64,000 bases of DNA from Azorinus chamasolen (taxonomy: Eukaryota; Mollusca; Bivalvia; Cardiida; Solecurtidae): assembly GCA_963576725.1 (NCBI GenBank), contig OY755240.1:15802378-15866377 (forward strand). Reading direction: 5' to 3'. Both the position numbers and the translations under genes were made by a program. The notes beneath the pieces are model-generated. The model was not told the origin of the DNA. It did no database searches and saw only the letters and a list, made by a program, of their open reading frames with translations. The first letter of the stretch is position 1. Every line of letters begins with the position of its first letter. Below, piece by piece: positions 30,693 through 40,432 of this stretch.

Positions 30693-30869
30693 CTAAACTC
30701 ATTCCCTTATGGGCTATTTTTAGATCAACCTCTGCGAATAAATCTACCCAAAAGGAGTAATTACTAGAAAAAAGGAACATTTTAGAATTGTGTAGTTTTG
30801 AAACCATTGTGATAAATAGAGCATTTGCTCATATTCGTCAAAGGGCGTCAATATGCGGGACTGGGTTAA
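30693..30869 (+). mobile_element. TT-D MITE copy 12, half hairpin
   Basis: 'ctaaactcattcccttatgg', arm to 'agagcatttgctcatattcg', then directly 'aagggcgtcaatatgcggga' CTGGGTTAA. The return arm is deleted. Confidence 0.85.
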
Positions 30870-31059
30870 GCATCCATCACAAAGAGGTCTAAATATGGGT
30901 CATTAAGGCAGGTGGTAGCTTATTGCAGGTCAAAAGTAATTCAGAAAGCTCCTATGTGGTGCTTTCTGTTTTACTTTTGAGATGCATTAAAAAACCACCT
31001 GCTTTTTAAGACCCCTGTGTTCAATAAATGAATGGCCGCTTAAGACATATTCTAAAGTA
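30870..31059. mobile_element. TA-Q MITE
   Basis: 'catcacaaagaggtctaaat' left end, arm 'ggcaggtggtagcttattgc', centre GCTCCTATGTGGTGC, right end 'gaatggccgcttaagacata'. Confidence 0.8.
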
Positions 31060-31084
31060 TACCCACTTCAAACTGATTATGTAG

Positions 31085-31239
31085 GATCGGCATGATCAGG
31101 GTCTAAAACATTGACGTTATCATACACTTTCTGCCATGGCCAAAATATATTTTATTCATATGCCATTAGACAAGTTCGCCCAATCATTATTTACAAATGC
31201 ATAGTTCTTTATTTGAAAATTCATATGGCAAAAGGTTAA
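31085..31239 (+). mobile_element. TT-F right part
   Basis: 'atcggcatgatcagggtcta', long arm 'cactttctgccatggccaaa', end 'aaaattcatatggcaaaagg' then TTAA. Confidence 0.65.
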
Positions 31240-31272
31240 AGCATGCAGCGATTACTTGAGCCTATTGGTGTG

Positions 31273-31471
31273 TACAGTAAAACCTCTCTAATGCGCCTAC
31301 TTAATGAATAAATATGGATGTCTTTATAAGCAGGAGGTTGCTTAATGCAGGACAAAAGTAATACAGAAAGCTCCTCTAGGATTACTTTTGTCCTGCATTA
31401 AGCTACCACCTGCATCTAGCACCCAGAATTATACCTCTTTTAGGTTGTCGCATTAGTGGGGGTTTACTGTA
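31273..31471. mobile_element. TA-B MITE copy 5
   Basis: TACAGTAAAACCTCTCTAAT to 'cattagtgggggtttactgt'. The right arm starts at GCTCCTCTAGGATTAC, a small deletion. Confidence 0.88.
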
Positions 31472-31994
31472 TATTCAGAATCGCTATGAAAATATCAAAA
31501 TTGTGAAACACATCAGTATACAGAGTAGTACAGAATTTATTGAAAAGCATGATCTATACTGCTCATAGCTCAAAAAGGCACATTCGTGCACACATATAAA
31601 ATCTAGCAATTCAGGTATGTAACTGAAATTCTGTCGTTAACGTTACGGGGTTGACGTAATATAAGCTGGGCAAATAAAAAAACAAACATTTACGAGAGTG
31701 TCTGCGTTTATATTAAATGCAATTATACTCTAGCAAGTATTTTCTTGTCTAAATGTTCCCCTGTATATAGCTAGCTTCTTTGATGTGTTTTTTTTTCAGT
31801 TAAACAGTGAAGTGAATTTATATATGACTTATTTTTCAACATATTATTTTATTTATTCCTTTTTTTATTGTGGTTTACGATGCACGAACTAGATATAAAA
31901 TGGAATTACATGTACTAGTTTAAACGATGACACAACATGCGTATTTGTGCTCTAAGGTCTCGCTAATCCTACTACATAATTTATAAATATAGGA
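31472..31994. other. No recognised feature
   Basis: AT-rich. A very good pyrimidine tract plus AG lies near 31785-31798, but the following frame is low-complexity and I do not call an exon. Confidence 0.35.
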
Positions 31995-32135
31995 GTATGT
32001 AAAGCCACGTGGTAGCTTAATGCAGGGCAAAAGTAATGCAGAAAGCTCCTACGGGAGCTTTCTGCATTACTTTTGTCCTGCATTAAGCTTCCACCTATTT
32101 AAAAAATCTAGAAATATACATCTTTTGAGTGATTG
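31995..32135. mobile_element. TA-B/Q MITE with eroded ends
   Basis: Near-perfect hairpin 'ggtagcttaatgcagggcaa' around GCTCCTACGGGAGC, mirror to 'gcattaagcttccacct'. Terminal repeats not recognisable. Confidence 0.75.
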
Positions 32136-32389
32136 TAGGAGCGAGACTTTATGGTGTGTCTTAGTTAAACATTGGGGGACTTTTATTACAAAAATGTAGG
32201 GTTTTTATGCTCGAAAGAGAAATAGAGGCGTCCTCTTTGACATATCTCCATTTTATTCTCTGATAAAAATATCAAAATGTCTCCTATGTAAAAGGGGTTA
32301 TAAAATTTGATATCGATTACATCTGCAAATATAAGAAGATCTAACCTTTATTACACAGAAACAATAATGTCTCTGCTATGAAGCAAGTT

Positions 32390-32474
32390 TTAACCCTCAC
32401 AGTGCATGACATGAGTCACTAATGTCCTTTACAAACAGTGTATACCCAGATGAGAGGGCTCCTAGAGGAGAATA
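32390..32474 (+). mobile_element. TT-K MITE, left part
   Basis: TTAACCCTCACAGTGCATGA, 'catgagtcactaatgtcctt', core arm AAACAGTGTATACCCAGATG to CTCCTAGAGGAG, then cut. Confidence 0.75.
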
Positions 32475-32527
32475 AGAAGAACCTGAAGTGATCCAGGAAG
32501 AAACTGAAGTGAACCCAACCCTAAAAC

Positions 32528-32730
32528 TTAACCATTACAGAGCTGGACATGAGTCACTAATGTCCTTTACAAACAGTGTAGACCCTGACGAGAGGGCTCC
32601 TCATCTGGGTATGCACTGTTTGTGTCATGTTACACTTTTCTTTTGAAATATTCCTAAATATTCACCATAATATTGACCTGTTTGAATTTTGGGATAGTCC
32701 ATTTGAACATTCAGCCTGGTAAGGGTTTAA
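32528..32730 (+). mobile_element. TT-K MITE
   Basis: TTAACCATTACAGAGCTGGA, core AAACAGTGTAGACCCTGACG, mirror 'tcatctgggtatgcactgtt', long arm 'catgttacacttttcttttg', end 'cagcctggtaagggtttaa'. Confidence 0.82.
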
Positions 32731-32837
32731 TCAATTCCTTTTCGTCCAATAACATATTACCAGCGTTTGAAACGGGTTGGAACTTGATGATGAGGCGAGT
32801 TACTTGGCATCTCATCTGTATCCAATCTCTGGGTTAA
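32727..32837 (+). mobile_element. TT-H/R remnant
   Basis: Shares the TTAA with TT-K. Core 'gaaacgggttggaacttgat' around GGCGAGTTACTTGGC, mirror 'catctgtatccaatctctgg', then GTTAA. Confidence 0.55.
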
Positions 32838-33060
32838 GTCTTTCCCTGCAAAACATTTATCAAAAATGTTATTGCCTCATTAATATGCATTGACGGAATC
32901 AATAAAATAGAACATGGAAAAGGGTTTTTTCACCATTGTTTAACCAGTCAAATCAGATCTGTAAAATTCCATAATCAAACAGAGCAGACTTGTCTGATCT
33001 GGGTCTTCTCTGTTTGCACAAAATCTCGTGAAAATGCGTTTCTATGAGGGAAAGGGTTAT
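32834..33060 (-). mobile_element. TT-E MITE, decayed
   Basis: TTAAGTCTTTCCCTGCAAAA, 'aaatcagatctgtaaaattc', core 'aatcaaacagagcagacttg' joined to 'tctgatctgggtcttctctg', end 'tgcgtttctatgagggaaag'. Confidence 0.7.
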
Positions 33061-33068
33061 AGAGTATG

Positions 33069-33274
33069 TATAACCCATTACGTCATAGGCTATTTTTAGA
33101 TGCAACCTCTTTGAATAAATCTACCAAAAAGGAGCATGAACTAGAGGATTTTCTTTTTTTTAGAATTTTGTAGATTGAAACCATTGTGTAAATAGAGCAT
33201 ATGCTTCTATGGGAGCAAATGCTCTATTTATCACAATGGTTTCACAAAAGTCGTCAATATGAGGGAATGTGTTA
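33069..33274 (+). mobile_element. TT-D MITE copy 13
   Basis: 'tataacccattacgtcatag', hairpin 'gaaaccattgtgtaaataga' around GCTTCTATGGGAGC, right arm shortened, end 'caatatgagggaatgtgtt'. Confidence 0.85.
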
Positions 33275-33507
33275 TGTATGTCAGATTGTGTATGTCACGC
33301 AGTGTTCTGAAGTCATCTAATATACCGTAAGCCATATCGCCATTCATAAGTCATGCACACAGACTTAGGTAGCTTTTTAGTGTGTCACAAACTTTGATCT
33401 TAGACAAATAATTGTTTTTGATGAGGAAAGACTAACAAACACAATGTCATAACAACATCAGAGAGCGTGGGTAATATGGGAAAACGCTTACAACGATGCA
33501 ACAAATA

Positions 33508-33729
33508 ACAAGATTCAAGATTCTTTATTGACTTAAACTATACACAGTTCATCGTCATTTAACAATATTCAATGCATAATGATAATTGGTACACGTGATA
33601 GATTGTATGACACTCGTATTAATGCAACATCTTAAATTCAATACCCAAGACATCCTTAGAATAAATATTGTCTCAATATACAGTTGTATACCATGCAACA
33701 TATGAAAATGGAATCAAAAGTTACATAAT
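33508..33729 (-). mobile_element. LINE 3' untranslated end with short tail
   Basis: Read on the minus strand it follows the stop of the ORF2 remnant and ends AATAAAGAATCTTGAATCTTG-like (two AATCTTG units). Such short tandem tails are usual for some non-LTR retrotransposons. Confidence 0.65.
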
Positions 33730-34185
33730 TTGATTGGATCTACGTAATCTGAAAGCTTCGTGGATGAATCGACTTAGTTTTTAAACATTTCTTTTGGATG
33801 AATTAAATAATTGGACGAGTTTGAACATGTTTGGTCTTGAAGTATAATACCTCTTAACCTTTAGCCTGCTAAGCAATTTATTTTTACATGATTTTTCACC
33901 AAAAACATTTTCAAAGCTCAACCTATAAGCAGTTTGTCTACCAAAAATGCAATTAGGGTGTCAAACAGTTTGGATCCAGATGAGACGCCGAGTTACTTGT
34001 AGTCTCATCTGGATCCAAATTGTTTGCATAGGTATTCACTCATCCGTCCAAAGCAGGCTTAAGGTTAATGAACTTTGCCCTGGTTGGAGTAAAATACTGA
34101 CATTTCAAAATAAAGTGATACTCGTCTTCTACTACGTTTTCATCACAGTAATTACATATATAATAACATAATAGATATAAACAGA
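33730..34185 (-). pseudogene. LINE ORF2 C-terminus, interrupted by TT-R
   Basis: On the minus strand, 34185-34078 reads C-x2-C followed by ENVVEDEYHFILKCQYF, the cysteine/histidine block common near the C-terminus of non-LTR retrotransposon ORF2 proteins. The reading frame is broken by the TTAA element at 33854-34077. Past it (33853 downward) the frame resumes with KRYYTSRPNMFKLVQLFNSS, has one TAA, and goes on as KLSRFIHEAFRLRRSNQIM then stop. YY...RPS-like and AF-LR endings are typical of this family. Everything 5' is lost and joins the satellite. Dead copy. Confidence 0.75.
33854..34077 (+). mobile_element. TT-R MITE inserted in LINE ORF2
   Basis: TTAACCTTTAGCCTGCTAAG to 'aaagcaggcttaaggttaa'. 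Core AAACAGTTTGGATCCAGATG around GCCGAGTTACTTG, mirror 'catctggatccaaattgttt'. TTAA on both sides; joining the flanks with one TTAA restores the LINE frame. Confidence 0.9.
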
Positions 34186-35555
34186 ACAATGCCAACAGAA
34201 ACACTGAAAACACTAGTAAAATAAAGAGGCGAAAATTAAACAAAGATCAGAATAAATACATACGGAAATACGGAAAATGGGAAACTGAGTAAAATATAAA
34301 GCGGATATATGAAACAAGTAGAATAAATACATATGGAACTATGACAGTAGAAACACTGACAAAATGAGGTAAATACATAGAGGACAGTATGAAGGAAATA
34401 ACAAAATAATACGGAACGATGGAAACAGAAACACTAACAAACTGCGCGGTTAAATATAGAGGAAACATGAAATAATGATATAGAATGAATATATACAAAT
34501 GTTTCGAATATTCACACCGCGAGTAAAATATAGATTAAACATGAAACAACATAAAATAATAAAACCTCTCTATACCGGCCACTAAAGTGTGTTTATAAGT
34601 TGGTATTTAGGGCAGGTGACTGCTTAAAGCAAGGTGAAAGTAAAACAGAATGCTCCTACAGGAGCGTTTTGTTTTACTTTCACTTTGCTTTAAGCAGCCA
34701 CCTGTCTTTAGCATAAAATACTTGATGTAATCTAGCGGCCATTACAGAGAGGTTGTACTGTATAGAGGACAATATGAAACAAATAACAAAATAATACGGA
34801 ACGATGGAAACAGAGACACTGACAAACTGCGCGGTTAAATACAGAGGAAATAATGATAGAATGAATATATACAACAGTTTCGAATAATGACACCGCGAGT
34901 AAAATATAGATTAAACATGAAACAACATAATACACGTAAATACATACAGAACTTCGGAAACAGAAAAATTGATACGTCAGGTAAATATAGAGGACAGATG
35001 AAACAATAATAAAATAAATCCATATAGAACTATGGAAGCAGAAACACTGACAGCACGAGTAAATATAGAGGGAAAATGAAACAGATAATAGAATCAATTC
35101 ATACAGAACTATGGAAGCAGAAACACTGACAGCACGAGTAAATATAGAGGGAAAATGAAACAGATAGTAGAAGCAATGCATACAGAACTATGGAAACAGA
35201 AACACTGACAGCACGAGTAAATATAGAAGGAAAATGAAACAGATAGTGGAATCAATTCATACAGAACTATGAAAACAGAAACACTGACAGCACGAGTAAA
35301 TATAGAGGGAAAATGAAACAGATAGTAGAATCAATTCATACAGAACTATGAAAACAGAAACACTGACAACACGAGTAAATATAGAGGGAAAATGAAACAG
35401 ATAATAGAATCAATCCATACAGAACAATGGAAACAGAAACACTGACAGCACGAGTAAATATAGAGGGAAAATGAAACAGATAATAAAATCAATTCATACT
35501 CATACAGAACTACGGAACCTGACAACGAGAGTAAATGTAGAGGAAAATGATAATT
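34178..35555 (+). repeat. 79-bp satellite, split by a TA-A MITE
   Basis: From about 35030 the units are regular at 79 bp: 'gagtaaatatagagggaaaa', 'tgaaacagat', 'attcatacagaactatg', 'acagaaacactgacagcac'. Left of that the units are more diverged and of mixed length. A TA-A copy interrupts it at 34558-34763. The long minus-strand frames here are products of the repeat, not genes. Confidence 0.88.
34558..34763. mobile_element. TA-A MITE copy 5, inside satellite
   Basis: 'ataaaacctctctataccgg' to 'attacagagaggttgtactg'. Centre GCTCCTACAGGAGC. It has satellite sequence on both sides. Confidence 0.9.
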
Positions 35556-35680
35556 TTTGTTTTAACACTTTGCATGCTAAGTGATTGTATTCTGCTGCAA
35601 TTATAAAAACCAGCATTTATTGTAGTGTATTCTAGCGTGAAGCACTAATACGTAGTGGGACTTCAATCTTTGACCTTTGG

Positions 35681-36019
35681 AGAGACCTTTCGAGACGATT
35701 CAAAAGAGGGGTCACAACATAGGGTTTGGTGGAGAAATAAAGAAGTTATTCTTGAAAATACTTTAACCTATTTGCGCCCACGATCCCATATATGGGACGT
35801 ATGCAAACAGTGTAGACTCTGGTCAGACGCCGCATAACGCGGCGTCTGATCAGAGTCTACACTGTTTGCTGATAGGAATTTCAATATAAAACAAAACAAA
35901 ATTGAAAATTTAGACCAGACATCCCTTAGATAAAAAATGGACAAATCCAATATTATTATAAGCATGGAAGAATCCACTGGGCGCAAATGGGTTAATTCAC
36001 GCATCTTCTCTACACCTCT
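35681..36019 (-). mobile_element. Family L hairpin (right half) with nested TT-G
   Basis: 'cctttcgagacgattcaaaa' and 'gggtttggtggagaaataaa', then 'gaaaatact' TTAA [TT-G] TTAA 'ttcacgcatcttctctacac'. The L family normally reads gaaaatgttttaatttacgcatc without a break here. Confidence 0.8.
35763..35995 (+). mobile_element. TT-G MITE copy 2, nested in L
   Basis: TTAACCTATTTGCGCCCACG to 'gggcgcaaatgggttaa'. Core AAACAGTGTAGACTCTGGTC around GCCGCATAACGCGGC. Carries CCATATATGG at 35786-35795. Confidence 0.92.
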
Positions 36020-36122
36020 GTATATCATACCATAAGCAAACAGAGCAGACTCTGGTCAGACGGCTTATACGAGAGCTTCTTGGGAAAATGTGGAAAGGCG
36101 TTTATATGAAAGAAATGGTTAA
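36018..36122 (-). mobile_element. TT-F fragment
   Basis: 'ccataagcaaacagagcaga', 'ctctggtcagacggctta', then 'aaaggcgtttatatgaaaga' AATGGTTAA. Mirror arm lost. Confidence 0.6.
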
Positions 36123-36136
36123 TTAACACTCTTTCA

Positions 36137-36389
36137 TTAACCCTTCGCTTGCTGAATTTTAAAATACACATCTCCTTCTTTACCCATGTCCTGTTGTATA
36201 ATTACATATATCTTCACTATGTACAAGTATTTCAATGTGCAATCACTGCTGTGGAGTGCACTGGTTGCACAATCAACTTCTTGTAAATAGTGCAGACCCT
36301 GATGAGACAGCTCCTGCAGGAGCTGTCTCATCTGGGTCTTCACTATTTACAGGTAGGTATATTGACGTGAATAGCAAGCGGAGGGTTAA
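36137..36389 (+). mobile_element. TT-I MITE copy 1
   Basis: TTAACCCTTCGCTTGCTGAA to 'aatagcaagcggagggttaa'. Core AAATAGTGCAGACCCTGATG around CAGCTCCTGCAGGAGCTG, mirror 'catctgggtcttcactattt'. The left arm is long (about 160 bp) and unpaired. Confidence 0.92.
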
Positions 36390-36547
36390 GCAGCTGATAC
36401 ATTAATGCGAAGCAAATGTGACACAGAATGCTCCTATTGGAGCTTTCTGTATAACTTTTTGTATTGCATTTTGCTACCACGTGTGTTTAAAAATCGCGAA
36501 TTGAACTTCTAATTTTGAGTGGTTACTTTAGAGAGGTGTTACTATAT
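36390..36547. mobile_element. TA-B/Q MITE, left end missing
   Basis: 'cagctgatacattaatgcga', centre GCTCCTATTGGAGC, mirror, right end 'gagtggttactttagagagg' then TGTTACTATA. Confidence 0.75.
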
Positions 36548-36576
36548 TTCATTAATTCGTACAATGTAGCCATGTA

Positions 36577-36612
36577 GAGAGATCTTGATCTGGGTCCATA
36601 CTGTTTGTAGAT
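36577..36612. mobile_element. TT-K/H core half
   Basis: 'cttgatctgggtccatactg' TTTG only. Confidence 0.4.
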
Positions 36613-36758
36613 TGTAAAGTGGCCCTGATTAGCACATTGCCTGAATATTCCCATACTCGGGAGCCAGCTGGATACAGACGAGTATTCACGGGTCTAAAGA
36701 GCTCGTAAATAACTATTTCGACTTCAATACATCACAGCGCCTGTTAGTTTTGTTGTAG

Positions 36759-36833
36759 AAGTCTGATTGCCCAGTCTCTGCGTCTATTGATCAGGCCCAC
36801 ACAATGGCTTAGAACACAGCTAGACAGAAGCAG
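36759..36833 (+). CDS. Candidate internal coding exon 1 of a split gene
   Basis: Acceptor-like 'gttagttttgttgtag' ends at 36758 and the donor is CAG|GTAATT at 36833/36834. The 75-nt exon is open only in the frame that uses 1 nt from the previous codon: SLIAQSLRLLIRPTQWLRTQ then LDRS, leaving AG for the next exon. That fits the exon at 44779, which starts with G (AGG, Arg). No repeat family overlaps it. Domain not recognised. Confidence 0.45.
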
Positions 36834-36998
36834 GTAATTCTTGCTGGAAGAAAAGGCAAACAAAAACTACAGTCAGTTTGATTATTGACCTTTTTTCTGT
36901 TATAGAAGAAATTCCATGTCTTTGCAAACACAATAGACCTAGACAAGACGGCTCCTATAGGCGCTGTCTGACCAGGGTATGTCGTGTGCTTATTGAAG

Positions 36999-37205
36999 TA
37001 CAGTAAAACCTCTCTATAACGGCCACTAAATTACATCAAGTATTTGTGTTAAAGGCAGGTAGCAGCTTAAAGCAAGGTGAAAGTAAAACAGAACGCTCCA
37101 ATAGGAACGTTCTGTTTTACTTTCACCTTGTTTTAAGCAGCCACCTGCCCTAAGTATCAACTAATTAGCACAATTTAGTGGCCGTTATAGAGAAGTTTTA
37201 CTGTA
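36999..37205. mobile_element. TA-A MITE copy 6, nested in TT-F
   Basis: TACAGTAAAACCTCTCTATA to GAGAAGTTTTACTGTA. The host breaks at 'ttgaag' TA and resumes TA 'tatatagatatgattctaca', consistent with a TA target duplication. Centre GCTCCAATAGGAAC. Confidence 0.92.
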
Positions 37206-37253
37206 TATATATAGATATGATTCTACAGTTTCTGCCGTGGCCGAGATATCATG

Positions 37254-37576
37254 TACAGTTGAACTTCGATGTCACGAACTTCAAGGGACTATATAAATAT
37301 GTTCGAGATAACAGAAGTTCGAGTTATCCGGATTCTAATCTGAACAATTTCTAGAGTTCACAGCTTAATACAGTTCTAAAGTAATGCTGAAAGCTCCGGT
37401 AGGAGCTTTTCAGCATTACTTTAGACCTGAATTAAGCTGGCACGTGTGTTTCTAAATATATGTAGCGATACATTTTACAGCAATTCTGGGTTTTAAGATT
37501 TTAGATGGACCGACCTGTTAGTTCGAGTTATCACAAAGTCGAGTTATCCGAGTTGGAGATATCGAAATTAAACTGC
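37254..37576. mobile_element. TA-P MITE, nested in TT-F
   Basis: TACAGTTGAACTTCGATGTC to 'agatatcgaaattaaactgc'. Hairpin 'taaagtaatgctgaaagctc' around CCGGTAGG. It has long subterminal arms ('cgagttatccg' on both sides). Confidence 0.82.
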
Positions 37577-37640
37577 ATTTATAAAGAGTCAGCCAACAGA
37601 TTTTCAACATGTCATTATTTATTGCATGAATATTCACCAA

Positions 37641-37876
37641 TTAACCATTTCGCTTTTCCAGGCATTTGCAAACAGAGTATATTCTGATCAGACGGCTCCT
37701 AAATGATCCATCAGATAAGGATATGCTTTGAGTTGTTATGGTATAATATAGATTTGATTTTACTGCTTGTTTCTGAGACAAAATATACCATGTTCATATG
37801 CCATTAGAAAAATTATCTAATAGATATCCATGATGTCATTAATTCTTACATGAATATTGAACAGGGAAATGGTTAA
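37641..37876 (+). mobile_element. TT-F MITE
   Basis: TTAACCATTTCGCTTTTCCA, core 'gagtatattctgatcagacg', long arm 'ttgattttactgcttgtttc', end 'tgaatattgaacagggaaat' GGTTAAAGGGTTAA (double end). Confidence 0.82.
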
Positions 37877-37880
37877 AGGG

Positions 37881-38114
37881 TTAATCTTATAAACGTGTTT
37901 TCACGCATTTGCAAACAGAGTAGACCCAGATCAGACAGCTCCTAGAGGAGATGTCTGATCAGGGTCTGCTCTGTTTGCTATTGGAATTTGATAGCTCTTT
38001 TTCCTAACTTTCTAAAATGGCTACAATATTTCACCTTCCATATTTCATTATAACTATTTTGTCCATGAATATTCAGTAGGTATTTAAAGTTGTAAGAAAC
38101 AGGGAAAGTGTTAA
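37881..38114 (+). mobile_element. TT-E MITE copy 3
   Basis: TTAATCTTATAAACGTGTTT, core GAGTAGACCCAGATCAGACA around CTCCTAGAGGAG, mirror TGATCAGGGTCTGCTCTG, end 'aaacagggaaagtgttaa'. Confidence 0.9.
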
Positions 38115-38177
38115 CCCCATTCAACGCTGAAATGTTCCATTACCCTCTAACGATATAGCCCAGTCAGAAAGAAATGC

Positions 38178-38427
38178 TTAACCCTTTCCCTGTTCTATAT
38201 TTAGACTAATTTTCAGTACCTACTGAATATTCATTAACAAAATAGTTATAAAGAATTCTTGAAGGTGGAACATTGTATACATTTTAGAAAGTAAAGAAAC
38301 AGATCTATCAAATTCTAATAGCAAACAGAGTAGACCCTGATCAGACGGCTCCTCTAGGAGCCGTCTGATCTGGGTCTACTCAGTTTGCAAATGCGTGAAA
38401 ACACGTTTGTATGAGGGAAAGGGTTAA
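38178..38427 (-). mobile_element. TT-E MITE copy 4, inverted
   Basis: TTAACCCTTTCCCTGTTCTA to 'gtatgagggaaagggttaa'. Core GAGTAGACCCTGATCAGACG around CTCCTCTAGGAG, mirror TGATCTGGGTCTACTCAG. Confidence 0.93.
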
Positions 38428-38444
38428 ATTTGCTAGAAATTAAA

Positions 38445-38520
38445 TGACAAACAGTGCATACCCTAATCAGACGACTCCTATAGGAGCCCTCTGATCTTGT
38501 TCTACACTGATTGCAAATAA
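38445..38520. mobile_element. TT-E/K core alone
   Basis: 'acaaacagtgcataccctaa' around exact CTCCTATAGGAG (38475-38486), mirror 'ctgatcttgttctacactga'. No TTAA ends found. Confidence 0.6.
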
Positions 38521-38633
38521 CAGTCCTCTTGTTTCCCGTATGCATTCTAATGGTTAAGCCTTATTTATTTGATTCCAACCTGGCTGGAAATTTTCAGCGT
38601 CCAGTTGGGACTCAAACTCTTCTCGACCTGTAC

Positions 38634-38884
38634 TGTAACCCATTCCTTCATATACACGCCCTTTCACGTATTTGCACACCAGAGGCGACCCAGACAAGGC
38701 GACTCATCAAGGAGCCGTCGGATCGATCAAGGTCTTTGTTTGTTAATGGAATTTGATAGGTCTGTTTCTTTACTTTCTAAAATGACTGCAATATTCCACA
38801 TTCCATATTTCTTTATAACTATTTTGTCTATGAATATTCCGTAGGTATTGAAATTTGGAATAAACATTGAACAGGGAAAATGTG
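38634..38884 (+). mobile_element. TT-E MITE copy 5
   Basis: 'gtaacccattccttcatata', core 'accagaggcgacccagacaa', long arm 'tctgtttctttactttctaa', end 'cattgaacagggaaaatgtg'. Confidence 0.82.
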
Positions 38885-38889
38885 AAGTT

Positions 38890-39140
38890 GTTTAATAAGA
38901 AAACGAAATAGGAAATACTAACAAAGCAGTACACGAGAGTAGCCCCATGGTAGAATATTCGTAAATACCTATGCAAACAGTTTAGATCCAGATAAGACGC
39001 CGAGTAACTCGGCATATCATCTGGATCCAAACATTCAGACACTCTGGTCAAAGTTATGGAAAACTTAAAATCCACTCTTTAGAGATTATAACAGACAACA
39101 CATTTTGAAGACAGACGCTACTTAGCGGGCAAAGTATTAA
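38890..39140 (+). mobile_element. TT-R/H MITE, decayed ends
   Basis: Core CAAACAGTTTAGATCCAGAT around GCCGAGTAACTCGGC, mirror 'catctggatccaaacattca', then 'gctacttagcgggcaaagta' TTAA. Confidence 0.65.
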
Positions 39141-39175
39141 TAAACAATAATTAAAAAAGTAAATTAGAAAATATC

Positions 39176-39613
39176 TTAATCCTTAGCCTGCTATGAAACT
39201 GGGGACTGCTTAACCGATTACCTCATAGGCTATTTTTATACCCAACCTCTTTGGATAAATCTACCGAAAAGGAGCATTAACTAGAAAAAAGGGAAATTTT
39301 AGAATTCTGTAGATTGAAACCATTGTGAAAAATAGAGCATTTGCTCCTATAGGAGCAAATGCTCTATTTACCACAATGGTTTCAACGGGTGACGTTTGCA
39401 GAGGCATCAAAAGGCGTCAATATGAGGGAATGGGTTAAGCTACGATCTGTTGCCGTTGTCACTTTCTTCTGATTCGTTCAAGCTTTTGAGATACTATTGG
39501 CAGAGGGTCAAACAGCTTGGATCCAGATGAGACGCCGAGTTACTCGGCGTCTCATCTGGATCCAAGCTGTTTGCAAATGTCGGTTAGGTCGCGCTTAGCA
39601 GGCTAAGGGTTAA
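39176..39613 (+). mobile_element. TT-R MITE with nested TT-D
   Basis: TTAATCCTTAGCCTGCTATG ... [TT-D] ... core AAACAGCTTGGATCCAGATG around GCCGAGTTACTCGGC ... 'cgcttagcaggctaagggtt' AA. The outer ends are inverted repeats (TTAGCCTGCTA/TAGCAGGCTAA). Confidence 0.9.
39210..39437 (+). mobile_element. TT-D MITE copy 14, nested in TT-R
   Basis: TTAACCGATTACCTCATAGG to 'atatgagggaatgggttaa'. Hairpin with exact CTCCTATAGGAG at 39344-39355. TTAA both sides. Confidence 0.93.
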
Positions 39614-40008
39614 AAAAGCAGACCCCACCCCAGTTTTCACGGACGTATTCAAGTTTAGGCTCAGTAACTGGCTCAACTTGTTTTGCATGTACACATTCGA
39701 AATCATTCAAAACTCCTCAATATAGAAAATGCTTTTTGATCCATATCCACCTGTTAATTATGTTAAAATACGACAAATAGCACCTTTCGCGGAAAAGAGT
39801 GTTTTATAGCTAGAAATGTAATTGAGCGCCAAATACCAAAAATCATTGAGTTGGCTCAAATAAATCAAAAGAAATATTAAACAAAACCTCCAACAAAATA
39901 TTAATTTAGCAAGATATAAACTGATATTTGAGGTGAAAAACAATAATTGTAGTCATGTTTAGTAATCACACAATATTCCACATAATTAAGCTTTGAATGG
40001 GATTGAAG
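39614..40008. other. No recognised feature
   Basis: AT-rich, no repeat seen; a 61-codon minus-strand frame is hydrophobic and unrecognised. Confidence 0.35.
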
Positions 40009-40188
40009 TTAACCCTTTTTTAATATTAGTGACTCGTGTCCCGCAATGTCAAGGTCAATGTCAAGGTCAAAACTTACAATAACAAACGGTTTACACCCTG
40101 ATGAGAGGCCGAGTTCCACGGTGTCTAATCTGGATCTACACTGTTTGCAAAGGTGATCACATGGTTGCTAATGGCAACGAGAGAGTGA
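40009..40188 (+). mobile_element. TT-K/H MITE
   Basis: TTAACCCTTTTTTAATATTA, 'agtgactcgtgtcccgcaat' as in TT-K, a small 'gtcaaggtcaat' tandem, then core AAACGGTTTACACCCTGATG around GGCCGAGTTCCACGG, and an end 'ggcaacgagagagtgaa' like TT-H. Confidence 0.7.
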
Positions 40189-40432
40189 ATATTTACTCCA
40201 TGAATATGCATGTAAGAAATAATGACGGTATATTCATAGACAAAATAGCTATAATTAAATATGGAAGGTAGAGAATTGTAGACATTTTAGCAACTAAAGA
40301 AACAGATATATCAAATTCCACTAGCAAACAGAGCAGACCCTGATCAGACGGCTCCTATAGGAGCCGTCTGATATGGGTCTACTCTGTTTTCAAATGCGTG
40401 AAAACACGTTTATTTTGGGGATGGAAAGTTAA
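40189..40432 (-). mobile_element. TT-E MITE copy 6 with a TT-F-type end
   Basis: Starts 'tttactccatgaatatgcat' and 'gtaagaaataatgacgg' (TT-F), then switches to the TT-E long arm 'tattcatagacaaaatagct'. Core GAGCAGACCCTGATCAGACG with exact CTCCTATAGGAG at 40352-40363. Ends 'ggggatggaaagttaa'. Confidence 0.85.

Larger units (their letters stand above)
36893..37644 (+). mobile_element. TT-F MITE carrying nested TA-A and TA-P
   Basis: Core 'caatagacctagacaagacg' with mirror to 'gtgcttattgaag'; then TA-A; then 'tagatatgattctacagttt'; then TA-P; then the right end 'tgcatgaatattcaccaatt' TTAA (37641-37644). Confidence 0.8.

Noticed and set aside
31785..31889. Exon after a strong pyrimidine tract
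   Set aside because: The open frame is AT-driven, low complexity, and has no downstream donor or coding-like composition.
34247..35181. Minus-strand hydrophobic frames up to 149 codons
   Set aside because: By-products of the 79-bp satellite and of the inserted TA-A.
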